The notes under the pieces were generated by a model. That model searched no databases. It was not told the DNA's origin and was given only the letters and a program-made list of their open reading frames with translations. Position numbers and translations under genes: made by a program. From the NCBI GenBank assembly GCA_030626845.1, contig DAOUTG010000010.1, forward strand, positions 1 through 46,839: 46,839 bases of DNA, read 5' to 3'. Of this stretch, positions 1 through 7,609 are shown piece by piece. Position 1 is the first letter of the stretch; each line of letters opens with the position of its first letter. The DNA comes from Methylococcaceae bacterium (GTDB lineage: Bacteria; Pseudomonadota; Gammaproteobacteria; Methylococcales; Methylomonadaceae).

Positions 1-702
1 ATTACTGATACAACCAATATTATTAGCTTAGGAACGGGTTGGACTGATGCTGCGGGTAATGCACCCATCTCTACTACAGATTCTAGTAATTATACAATTG
101 ATACAAGCACATCCTCTCGTGAAACCGTTATTTTTGATTTAGTAAATAACAAATCATCTAGTGGCATAAATGATAGCCGTACATTTGATATAGATGTTGA
201 TTATGATATTTATATCGTATTACCTGTTAGCGCAGGTTCAACTGCTTATGGTAACTGGACAGGAGATAATGGATGGGCTGGCGGTACTAATTTATCAAAT
301 GATGGAACAGCAGGTGATAAAATTCATTTTATTTTTGAAGAACATACTAATATTACCATTGCACAAAAATACCAATCAGGCACTGTAGTGACAGATGGGA
401 TAAATGGTAATGCAGCCATGGGGTATAATTCCTCAAGTGGAGCTTTATATGTTGGGAATAAAAATGAGACTGCATGGAATGAGGGAGTAACTCCAAATGA
501 TAAAGCAAAATTATTCTTTATTTATGACAAGGGATGGGGTGAATATAGTAGTGTATCTAAAATTCAGAAAACAGATAAGGATATTTTTGAATATGATAAG
601 ACTAAGGATGGGTTTAAGAATGGCGACATTATTAATGTCAATACATCACTAGAACTAATAGGTGATATTACAGGGTTACAAGTTCTATATGATGCTTTAT
701 AG
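1..702 (+). CDS. C-terminal end of a large surface/secreted protein (Ig-like repeats), 5' end outside the window
   Basis: Frame 1 is open from the first base to a TAG at 700-702, giving 233 residues with no start, so this is the tail of a longer gene. The opening residues (GTGWTDAAGNAP, then SNYTIDT) resemble the strand ends of bacterial Ig-like/adhesin repeats. The rest is rich in Asn, Gly, Asp, Ser and Thr, as in exported adhesins. No C-terminal anchor, LPXTG or clear RTX nonapeptide repeat is visible, so the export route is unknown. The final codons overlap the start of the next reading frame, which begins with a MNT-domain fragment. This may mean the C-terminus was reshaped by recombination. 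The assignment to an adhesin-like protein is inference from composition and one repeat-like motif. Confidence 0.6.
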   Translation: MTDTTNIISLGTGWTDAAGNAPISTTDSSNYTIDTSTSSRETVIFDLVNNKSSSGINDSRTFDIDVDYDIYIVLPVSAGSTAYGNWTGDNGWAGGTNLSNDGTAGDKIHFIFEEHTNITIAQKYQSGTVVTDGINGNAAMGYNSSSGALYVGNKNETAWNEGVTPNDKAKLFFIYDKGWGEYSSVSKIQKTDKDIFEYDKTKDGFKNGDIINVNTSLELIGDITGLQVLYDAL

Positions 703-1678
703 CCTCAAACACTCTGAAATAGCCATCATAAAACAAGCCTTCGGTGATATTTTCACCCAAGGCTTGCTTTATCTTTTCGGTAGTCGAGTAGATGATAACA
801 AAAGAGGTGGCGATATAGATTTATATATTATCCCCTTCGACACTGAAAACCTCAATAAATTTAGTTTAAACATGATTAACTGGCATCGCTTATTTGGCAT
901 TTTCTTAACTGATTATTTTACTAATACGCCCTATGAAGTCGAATTAGAAAAAGATTTATCCTTGCAGCAACAATTTTTAGACGTAGTTATCTTACGTAAA
1001 AAAGCAGGTAAAATTGAAGAAAAATTACCCGATGGCTTAGAAAACCTAAAAAAACATAATCTATTAAGTTATAAATCAAAACATGAAAGCTTTGATAGCT
1101 GGGCAGTACAAGAATTAATTTGCTATTATGTTAATTATCGAAAACAAGTGGCTAAATCCCTAACAAATGAAAATGAATTTAGCCTCTATGCCATTAGTAC
1201 GCGTTTTCCACAAGCGTTAAGAAAAAGCACAACATTAATACAATTACAACCTGGCATTTATGAATTAGACCTAACTATTAAAATTCGCTTAATTGTTTTG
1301 AATAAAATTCCAAAATCTAGGCATAATGTAATTTGGCATTTATTTAGTCATATTTCTGATAAAGTCAGCTATGCATCTAAACACTATCAAAGTAAAATTC
1401 ATCTAAGTAGTGCCGTTAATTCACTATACGAACATTATAATTTGGAGGGCTTAATTATGCCTTATACCGTCGAAAATTTTAAACAAGATTATGCAAAAGA
1501 ACATTTACATTGCTTAAACACGGCACAACGTTTAGAGGGACTTTCGACCTCTGAAATTGTAAGTCAAATTTCGACCTCTGAAATTGTCAACCAAATTCCA
1601 ACCGATGAATTATTGAAAGAGCTATCTGAAGAAGAAATTATGAGTTATTTACTTAAACTCAAAAAAACTAAACATTAA
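689..1678 (+). CDS. Fusion: N-terminal fragment of a MNT nucleotidyltransferase plus a Rpn/PD-(D/E)XK-like protein
   Basis: Residues ~1-55 carry the start of a MNT-type nucleotidyltransferase, with LYLFGSR followed by GGDIDLYII (the GS...DxD signature). The rest of that fold, including the third carboxylate, is missing. From about position 872 (an internal Met followed by NWHRLFG) the protein becomes a different family of ~268 residues: a LDVVILRK strand, LLSYKSKHES, and a C-terminal series of short repeats (TSEIVSQI, TSEIVNQI, TDELLKEL). I recognise this second part as a widespread uncharacterised family in sulfur bacteria and methanotrophs, probably related to Rpn/PD-(D/E)XK nucleases; that relation is inference. 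The 5' part is clearly similar to 1707-1860, so the MNT start is duplicated. The start is uncertain: 662, 689 or 692 for the fusion, or 872 for the Rpn-like part alone. The first three overlap the upstream gene. Confidence 0.6.
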   Translation: MMLYSLKHSEIAIIKQAFGDIFTQGLLYLFGSRVDDNKRGGDIDLYIIPFDTENLNKFSLNMINWHRLFGIFLTDYFTNTPYEVELEKDLSLQQQFLDVVILRKKAGKIEEKLPDGLENLKKHNLLSYKSKHESFDSWAVQELICYYVNYRKQVAKSLTNENEFSLYAISTRFPQALRKSTTLIQLQPGIYELDLTIKIRLIVLNKIPKSRHNVIWHLFSHISDKVSYASKHYQSKIHLSSAVNSLYEHYNLEGLIMPYTVENFKQDYAKEHLHCLNTAQRLEGLSTSEIVSQISTSEIVNQIPTDELLKELSEEEIMSYLLKLKKTKH

Positions 1679-1706
1679 ATTTAAAACATGCGCCATTAAT
1701 ACAAAA

Positions 1707-2060
1707 ATGAGACTTAAGCAATCTGAGATAACCCTTATAAAACAAGCCTTTTGTGATGTTTTTACTAAAGGTTCGCTTTATCTTTTCGGTAGCCGAGTAG
1801 ATGACAATAAAAAAGGCGGCGATATAGATTTATATATTATCCCGTTTTACACTGAAAACCTGACTTCAAAAAAAATAGACTTTCTGGTTAAAATCAAAAA
1901 AACGCTAGGTCAGCAAAAAATAAGAGAAATATGAAACACACTGGCTCATGATTATCCTTTTGAAATCATTGAGCGTATTGAAAATATACAGCTTGCTATT
2001 AATGGCTACGAATTACTCAAAATAATTTATAACAACTCAAAAGAATTTTCTGAGCTATAA
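1707..2060 (+). pseudogene. Decayed MNT nucleotidyltransferase-HEPN toxin-antitoxin remnant
   Basis: Residues 1-~70 are the N-terminal part of a MNT antitoxin-type nucleotidyltransferase (GSRVDDNKKGGDIDLYII). After LGQQKI the frame runs directly into the C-terminal piece of a HEPN protein: REI, a TGA at 1932-1934, then NTLAHDYPFEIIERIENIQL and onward to a TAA at 2058-2060. In intact HEPN proteins the motif here is R-N-x-x-x-H. The TGA sits exactly where the Arg codon would be, so one base change (CGA or AGA to TGA) both stops translation and removes a predicted catalytic residue. The end of the MNT domain and the start of HEPN are also missing, so two intact genes seem to have been fused by deletion and then broken. 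The 3' end overlaps the convergent gene's stop by six bases. Probably nonfunctional; the N-terminal 75 residues could still be translated. Confidence 0.75.
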
Positions 2061-2678
2061 GTTAAGCGTGATAGGCTGTGAGCTAACCATCGCCGTTAAC
2101 ACCCCCATAATTTTATCAATTGACTCAATGTGATATTCTCTTTTATCAATGAAAACAGTATCGCTATTTGTTAGTTTCATGAACTTCCAAGCACTGCCCG
2201 TTGTTACCACACCGTAAATCGTTTCTATCGCATTATTTTCATTTTCATTAAATAACCTTGCGGCAACCATCTCCGCTAAACATTGCCCTATCCCTGCCAT
2301 AATATTTTCATTTTTTGCCTCAACCAAAGTGATAACAGGAGATGTTAAAAATAATTGCTCTGCCGAAAGACTAATAATAAAATCACAAAACCCATTTAAC
2401 TGCCTATCTTTATCAACATTAAACTCAATCCCTGAAAACAAACTCACTTGATTATTAAGAGAGTTTCTTAATTCCAATAACACAACCGCAATAATAAATT
2501 CTGATCGTGCTTTTTCAGTGTTGATAGCAAGGGCTAAAGGAACATTATTATCCAATTGCTTATTTAAAAACTCACTCACAGCAATCGATTCAATTTCTTC
2601 AAAAACGGCTTCATTTTCAACAATAGTTAGCTCAAATTCTTGTTTAACTTTTTTTAAAGTAAATTCACTGTATGCCAT
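2055..2678 (-). CDS. Conserved hypothetical protein with a PD-(D/E)XK nuclease-like core
   Basis: 207 residues, no signal peptide or membrane segment. The middle holds FCDFIIS, a hydrophobic strand, then ITLVEAKNE, followed by a helix with GIGQCLAEMVAA and a strand with YGVVTTGSAWKFMKL. A strand-borne Asp, an E-x-K and a following Gln-containing helix are the layout of PD-(D/E)XK folds (restriction-endonuclease-like). The predicted active residues would be the Asp of CDF and the Glu and Lys of EAK. No partner methylase or target-recognition gene lies nearby, so a defence role cannot be claimed. The protein resembles in layout, but not in detail, the product at 45605-46237. It has its own start just upstream of the narG terminator on the same strand, so it is probably transcribed separately from narG. 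Confidence 0.6.
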   Translation of the reverse strand: MAYSEFTLKKVKQEFELTIVENEAVFEEIESIAVSEFLNKQLDNNVPLALAINTEKARSEFIIAVVLLELRNSLNNQVSLFSGIEFNVDKDRQLNGFCDFIISLSAEQLFLTSPVITLVEAKNENIMAGIGQCLAEMVAARLFNENENNAIETIYGVVTTGSAWKFMKLTNSDTVFIDKREYHIESIDKIMGVLTAMVSSQPITLNL

Positions 2679-2696
2679 AACTATTTTCTTTTAGAT

Positions 2697-2727
2697 AAAA
2701 AAAGGGTGAATAAAATCACCCTTTTTA
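2697..2727 (-). terminator. Rho-independent terminator behind narG
   Basis: Inverted repeat AAAAAGGGTGA (2699-2709) and TCACCCTTTTT (2716-2726) with a six-base loop. Read on the minus strand it is followed by a run of T. It lies directly after the narG stop and before the next minus-strand gene, so narG is probably transcribed alone. Confidence 0.85.
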
Positions 2728-2745
2728 TTTATGATTTATAAAACC

Positions 2746-5700
2746 TTAAGCTTCAGGTTCGGGTGCATCATCATGCTGATAAGGGGCTTGATGAATGCCA
2801 TCAGGGTTTAATTGTGCTTCTCGTTCTGGGGTTAATTCACGTTCTAACCAATCTATATCTGGATCTTCTATTTTATGTAACACCACAAACTCATCACGTT
2901 GTGAACCGACTGTGCCATAATAATTAAAGCCATAACTCAATTGTGCATAGCCACCAATCATATGGGTAGGTTTAACCGTAATCCGAGTCACACTGTTTAA
3001 AATACCCCCCCGTTTATTAGTCGTATTTGATCCTGGCGTATTAATATGCTTTTCTTGTGCATGATACATCATCGCCATTCCATCTGGAATTCTTTGGCTA
3101 ACAATCACGCGTGCAACCGTTGCACCATTAGTATTTAAGGCTTCAACCCAATCATTGTCTTTCAATCCTATAGATTTTGCATCCGTTTCAGAAATCCAAA
3201 CCCCAGGCCCGCCACGGAATAAGGTCAACATCCGTAAGTTATCATTATAAGTACTATGAATCCCCCATTTAGAATGCGGAGTAATCCAGTTCAACGTTAA
3301 ATGCGGTTTATCTTTGATGATTTTTTCAATGCCTTGCGTTGCACTCAAATCTACAGGGGGACGGTAAGTACAAAAAGATTCACCAAAATCACGCATCCAT
3401 TGATGATCTTGATAAAACTGAGCGCGACCTGTCAACGTTCTAAAAGGAATATGTTCGTGAATATTGGTATACCCTGCGTTATAACTTACTTTTTCCGATT
3501 CAATGCCACTCCATGTAGGGGCTGTAATAATTTTACGCGGTTGCGCTTTAATATCACGGAAGGTAATTTTATCATCTGCACGCGCTTTAGCTAAATGCCC
3601 ATGATCTATGCCTGTTTTCTTACTTAATGAATCCCACGATTTAACCGCAACATCCCCATTCGTTTCAGGCGCTAGTGCTAAAATAGTTTCACAGACGTTA
3701 ATATCTTTTTCCAATGAAGGCATTCCTTTAGAAATTCCTTCATCTTGAATGGTGTAACAAATTTCCTTTAAGTGTTCGTATTCTTTACTAGTTTCCCAAT
3801 CAATGCCTTTAACATTATTTCCTAACTTAGGCAATAAAGGACCTAACGCGGTAAATTTTTTATAGGTATTACCAAAATCACGCTCAACCACTTTTAATAA
3901 CGGTAGGGTTTTTCCAGGAATCGGTTCACACTCGCCGCGTTTCCAATCTTTAACTTCGGTCGCCTGGGCCATTTCCATCGGTGTGTCGTGTAAAATAGGC
4001 ACAGCGACTAAATCTTTTTGTGTGCCTAAATGTTTTTCAGCTAACGGTGAAAAATGTTCAGCTAGCGTTTTAAAAATTTGCCAATCGGATTTAGATTCCC
4101 AACCCGGATTCACAGCTTCGGTTAATGGATGAATAAAAGGGTGCATATCGGTGGTATTCAAATCATCTTTTTCATACCACGTGGCCGTTGGTAAAATAAT
4201 ATCCGAATACGCGCCTGTAGAATTCATCCGAAAATTAATATCAACTAATAAATCTAATTTAGCAATCGGGGCTTCGTCATGCCATTTGATTTCATTACCT
4301 TTCGCATCTTGAACCACATCTTGCATCACCCCATTTTGCGCGCCGAGTAAATGTTTTAAGAAATATTCATGCCCTTTTGCACTAGATCCTAATAAATTAG
4401 CCCGCCAGACAAATAAATTGCGAGGGTGGTTTTCAGGGGCGTCAATATCTTCACCTGAAAAGGCAATATCACCACTTTTTAGTTTTTCAACCACATAATC
4501 AGCAATGCTTTTTTCATCATCTGCGCCTGCTGCCATCGCTTCTTTACAAATTTCTAAAGGGTTTTTATTAAAGTGCGGTGCAGATGGTAGCCAACCTAAA
4601 CGCTGTGAAACGACATTATAATCGGCTAAATTACTGCCTTTATAGTTTGCTTTAGCATTAGCGGCTAATAAACCATCGGCATCTAAACGTTCATAACGCC
4701 ATTGATCGGTATGGAAATAGAAAAAAGTAGTCCCATTCATTTGACGAGGAGGGCGATGCCAGTCTAAACCAAAGGCAACAGGTAACCAGCCTGCTTGTGG
4801 GCGTAATTTTTCTTGTCCTACATAATGCGCCCAACCGCCGCCACTTTGACCGACACAACCACACATATGTAATAAATTCATAATAGCACGATAATTCATA
4901 TCATTGTGATACCAATGATTAATCCCCGCGCCTAAAATAACCATAGATTTACCGCGTGTTTTAGCGGCATTATCGGCAAATTCACGCCCAGTACGAATAA
5001 TATCGGCTTGTTTAACCCCCGTTATTTTTTCAGCCCATGCAGGGGTATTAGGGGTCTTAACATCATCATAACCTGTGGCAACATCGCCGCCTAAGCCCCG
5101 ATCAATACCATATTGTGCGACTTGTAAATCAAATACAGTTGCCACTTTAACTTCTTTACCATTCAAAGTTATTATTTTTACAGGCACATTCCGTTTTATA
5201 CCTAAGTCTTTTCCTGAGTCGAAGTTAGAAAATAAAACCTTAACAACTTCACTTTTATCTGTAATTAAACTTAAACAAGGATAGGTTTCTGTCTCTCCTT
5301 TTTTAGGTAATAAATTCCATTTTCCTTCCTCACCCCAACGAAAACCAATAGAGCCATTCGGCGCAATAATGTCCCCTGTTTTCTCATCAATGACGACTGT
5401 TTTCCATTCAGGATTATTATCTTCACCTAGTGAATTATCAAAGTCAGCGGCTCTAACTAAACGTCCGGTAATAAAAGAATCATTATATTCTTCTAACATC
5501 ACTAACATGGGTAAGTCAGTATAGGTTCGTGCATATTCTTGAAAATAATCATCCTGTTTGTCGATGAAAAATTCTTTGAGTGCCACATGTCCCATCGCAA
5601 GAAAAACCGCCGCATCCGTGCCTTGTTTTGCAGGCATCCAAAGGTCGGCAAATTTAACATATTCCGCATAATCGGGGGCAATCGCAACGACTTTTGTTCC

Positions 5701-6522
5701 CTTATAACGCACTTCTGAATAAAAATGGGCATCAGGGGTACGGGTCATCGGCAAATTTGCCCCCGCAACGATTAAATAAGTTGAGTTATACCAATCGGCA
5801 GATTCTGGCACATCAGTTTGCTCGCCCCATGTTTGTGGCGAGGCAGGCGGTAAATCGCAATACCAATCGTAAAAGGATAAACAAACACCGCCAATTAATG
5901 ATAAATAACGACTGCCCGCCGCATAACTAATCATTGACATCGCAGGAATGGGTGAAAAACCTACAATACGGTCAGGACCATGTTCTTTTGCCGTATAAAC
6001 ATTAGCCGCTGCCATAATTTCATTGACTTCATCCCATTCAGCCCGAACAAAGCCCCCTAAACCTCTCACAGCGGTATATTTTTTACGTTTTTCAGGGTTT
6101 TTCTGAATCGCTTCCCAAGATTCTACAGGATCTTTTCCTGTTGCCCGTTCTTCACGATAAAGCGTGACTAAACGCTCTCGAATCATCGGATGTTTAACTC
6201 GATGCGGACTATATAGATACCAGGAAAAACTTGCACCGCGTTGACAACCGCGCGGTTCATGGTTTGGTATATCAGGACGGGTACGCGGATAATCGGTGGC
6301 TTGCATTTCAAAGGCAACTAAGCCATTTTTAACATGTACATTCCATGAACAACCGCCCGTACAATTGACCCCATGCGTTGAGCGAACGACTTTATCAAAA
6401 CGCCAACGATTACGATAACCATCTTCCCAATGACGGCTTTCATCGGTAACAATACCGTGACCATTGGAAAACGTACTTTTTACTTTTTTAAAAAAATTTA
6501 ATCGGTCGAGAAAATGACTCAT
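2746..6522 (-). CDS. narG: Membrane-bound nitrate reductase, alpha (molybdopterin) subunit NarG
   Basis: 1258 residues, the normal length for NarG, and co-linear with the E. coli protein as I recall it. It holds the Mo-bis-MGD cofactor that reduces nitrate to nitrite on the cytoplasmic side of the inner membrane. The FS0 iron-sulfur ligands are visible: His50, Cys54 and Cys58 (HGVNCTGGC) and Cys93 (EPRGCQRG). The Asp of SFYDWYCDLPP corresponds to the Mo-ligating Asp of E. coli NarG. There is no twin-arginine leader, as expected for the cytoplasm-facing form. The start has a good ribosome site (AGGAGAC). Oddly, narH, narJ and narI are not next to it: a terminator follows at once and the flanking genes are PD-(D/E)XK-like. 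Two NarL-like heptamers (TACCCAC and TACCCAT read on the minus strand, 6565-6571 and 6578-6584) lie upstream; their function is speculation. Function would need NarHI encoded elsewhere. Confidence 0.97.
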   Translation of the reverse strand: MSHFLDRLNFFKKVKSTFSNGHGIVTDESRHWEDGYRNRWRFDKVVRSTHGVNCTGGCSWNVHVKNGLVAFEMQATDYPRTRPDIPNHEPRGCQRGASFSWYLYSPHRVKHPMIRERLVTLYREERATGKDPVESWEAIQKNPEKRKKYTAVRGLGGFVRAEWDEVNEIMAAANVYTAKEHGPDRIVGFSPIPAMSMISYAAGSRYLSLIGGVCLSFYDWYCDLPPASPQTWGEQTDVPESADWYNSTYLIVAGANLPMTRTPDAHFYSEVRYKGTKVVAIAPDYAEYVKFADLWMPAKQGTDAAVFLAMGHVALKEFFIDKQDDYFQEYARTYTDLPMLVMLEEYNDSFITGRLVRAADFDNSLGEDNNPEWKTVVIDEKTGDIIAPNGSIGFRWGEEGKWNLLPKKGETETYPCLSLITDKSEVVKVLFSNFDSGKDLGIKRNVPVKIITLNGKEVKVATVFDLQVAQYGIDRGLGGDVATGYDDVKTPNTPAWAEKITGVKQADIIRTGREFADNAAKTRGKSMVILGAGINHWYHNDMNYRAIMNLLHMCGCVGQSGGGWAHYVGQEKLRPQAGWLPVAFGLDWHRPPRQMNGTTFFYFHTDQWRYERLDADGLLAANAKANYKGSNLADYNVVSQRLGWLPSAPHFNKNPLEICKEAMAAGADDEKSIADYVVEKLKSGDIAFSGEDIDAPENHPRNLFVWRANLLGSSAKGHEYFLKHLLGAQNGVMQDVVQDAKGNEIKWHDEAPIAKLDLLVDINFRMNSTGAYSDIILPTATWYEKDDLNTTDMHPFIHPLTEAVNPGWESKSDWQIFKTLAEHFSPLAEKHLGTQKDLVAVPILHDTPMEMAQATEVKDWKRGECEPIPGKTLPLLKVVERDFGNTYKKFTALGPLLPKLGNNVKGIDWETSKEYEHLKEICYTIQDEGISKGMPSLEKDINVCETILALAPETNGDVAVKSWDSLSKKTGIDHGHLAKARADDKITFRDIKAQPRKIITAPTWSGIESEKVSYNAGYTNIHEHIPFRTLTGRAQFYQDHQWMRDFGESFCTYRPPVDLSATQGIEKIIKDKPHLTLNWITPHSKWGIHSTYNDNLRMLTLFRGGPGVWISETDAKSIGLKDNDWVEALNTNGATVARVIVSQRIPDGMAMMYHAQEKHINTPGSNTTNKRGGILNSVTRITVKPTHMIGGYAQLSYGFNYYGTVGSQRDEFVVLHKIEDPDIDWLERELTPEREAQLNPDGIHQAPYQHDDAPEPEA

Positions 6523-6611
6523 TAATTTGTCTCCTTGTTGGCGTTTATCGTTTCACTTTGCTAAGTGGGTACAATGAATGGGTATTCCTAATTTTTAAAT
6601 AAAATTTAAGT

Positions 6612-7505
6612 TTACTCATCAAATAAGCTTTCAGGCTTATCAATATTAATCGCTGTAATCAACAATTTATTTAATGTATTAATATTTTTAGTGGCTAATA
6701 ATTTAGTATTAATTAATACGGGTATTTGTTGAAAACGTGTTGTTAAAATATTAATAATACTTTTTTGTAAAGTTGAGATTATTCCCCGTTTTTCCCCCCG
6801 TTTTTCCCCCCGTTGTTCTCCCCCTTTTTCACCACGTTTTTTTCCAAGTTGATAAAGTCCCGATTTTTCAACAGTTATTTGCGTTATCATCTCACTTGCC
6901 TTTTCTATATGGGGTTGTAAGTTTCGGTTTTCGGCTAAAATATCAATCATACTTAAATATTCTCGAAATTGCTTAGGATCATCTTTAAGTAATTCATGCA
7001 AACCCAAAACAATATGGTTAACCATCTCTTGTTCATTATGACCTTTAAAATCACATAAAATCGCTAAGACTAACGCATCTGGATTATTTCTAGCGATTAA
7101 TGTTTCACAATCTACATCCTTCATATCAATTAATTGGTAACAATATTTCCATCCCAATTCTTGGACAAAGCCATTCATTTTTAAGGGTTGTTGCCCGATA
7201 TAAATAACGTATTGTTTAATGGGTAATTTAGGATAGGCTAATGCAATATCGGTATAATAACGCATCATCCGTAGTGGCATTTTATAATCGTTACTACTTT
7301 GAATTTCTATGTGTAATATAAAAGCTTGATTATTTTTTAGCTTTAATTTTACCACTAAATCAGCCCTACGATCCTCTACACGTTCTTGTTCTGTTGCTAA
7401 TAATTCAACTTCGTTTGGGTCTATATCCAATTTTAATAGATGAATGGCAATATCAACGGCAATACGTTTGATACTTTGTTTGCTGATAATATCTTTTTTA
7501 GCCAT
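6612..7505 (-). CDS. Rpn family PD-(D/E)XK nuclease / putative transposase-like protein
   Basis: About 297 residues from the Met at 7505 (MAKKDIISKQ); a longer start at 7541 is possible. The N-terminal half matches the Rpn (YhgA-like, recombination-promoting nuclease) group: a strand with RRADLVVKL, then FILHIEIQSS (predicted active Asp and E-x-Q), followed by MPLRMMRYYTDIA and IKQYVIYIG. Proteins of this group cleave DNA in vitro and are scattered and recurrent in genomes of sulfur bacteria and methanotrophs. The C-terminal part contains a charged linker of repeated RGEK units, then a helical tail rich in Ile, Leu, Asn and Thr. It lies 89 bp upstream of narG on the same strand with no obvious terminator between, so read-through into narG is possible. 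The family call is firm; the cellular role is unknown. Confidence 0.85.
   Translation of the reverse strand: MAKKDIISKQSIKRIAVDIAIHLLKLDIDPNEVELLATEQERVEDRRADLVVKLKLKNNQAFILHIEIQSSNDYKMPLRMMRYYTDIALAYPKLPIKQYVIYIGQQPLKMNGFVQELGWKYCYQLIDMKDVDCETLIARNNPDALVLAILCDFKGHNEQEMVNHIVLGLHELLKDDPKQFREYLSMIDILAENRNLQPHIEKASEMITQITVEKSGLYQLGKKRGEKGGEQRGEKRGEKRGIISTLQKSIINILTTRFQQIPVLINTKLLATKNINTLNKLLITAINIDKPESLFDE
6784..6833 (-). repeat. Tandem 12-bp repeat with G6 tracts inside the Rpn gene
   Basis: On the coding strand the unit CGGGGGGAAAAA recurs, with degenerate copies on its 5' side, and encodes R-G-E-K. Because the unit is 12 bp, gain or loss of one unit keeps the frame, whereas slippage inside a G6 or A5 tract would shift it. 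Such charged repeats are common before the C-terminal tail in Rpn proteins. Confidence 0.7.
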
Positions 7506-7609
7506 GACCTTATATTTAAAACATTGTTTGAACGCTATCATACTCGAAATTATTCATAATATCTGGATGTTAGAATAATATTTATTTTTTAAAACACATT
7601 AAAACTTTA

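Noticed and set aside
388-702. Independent small gene starting at 388
   Set aside because: The same frame is open back to base 1 with continuous protein-like sequence, so this is the end of a longer gene.
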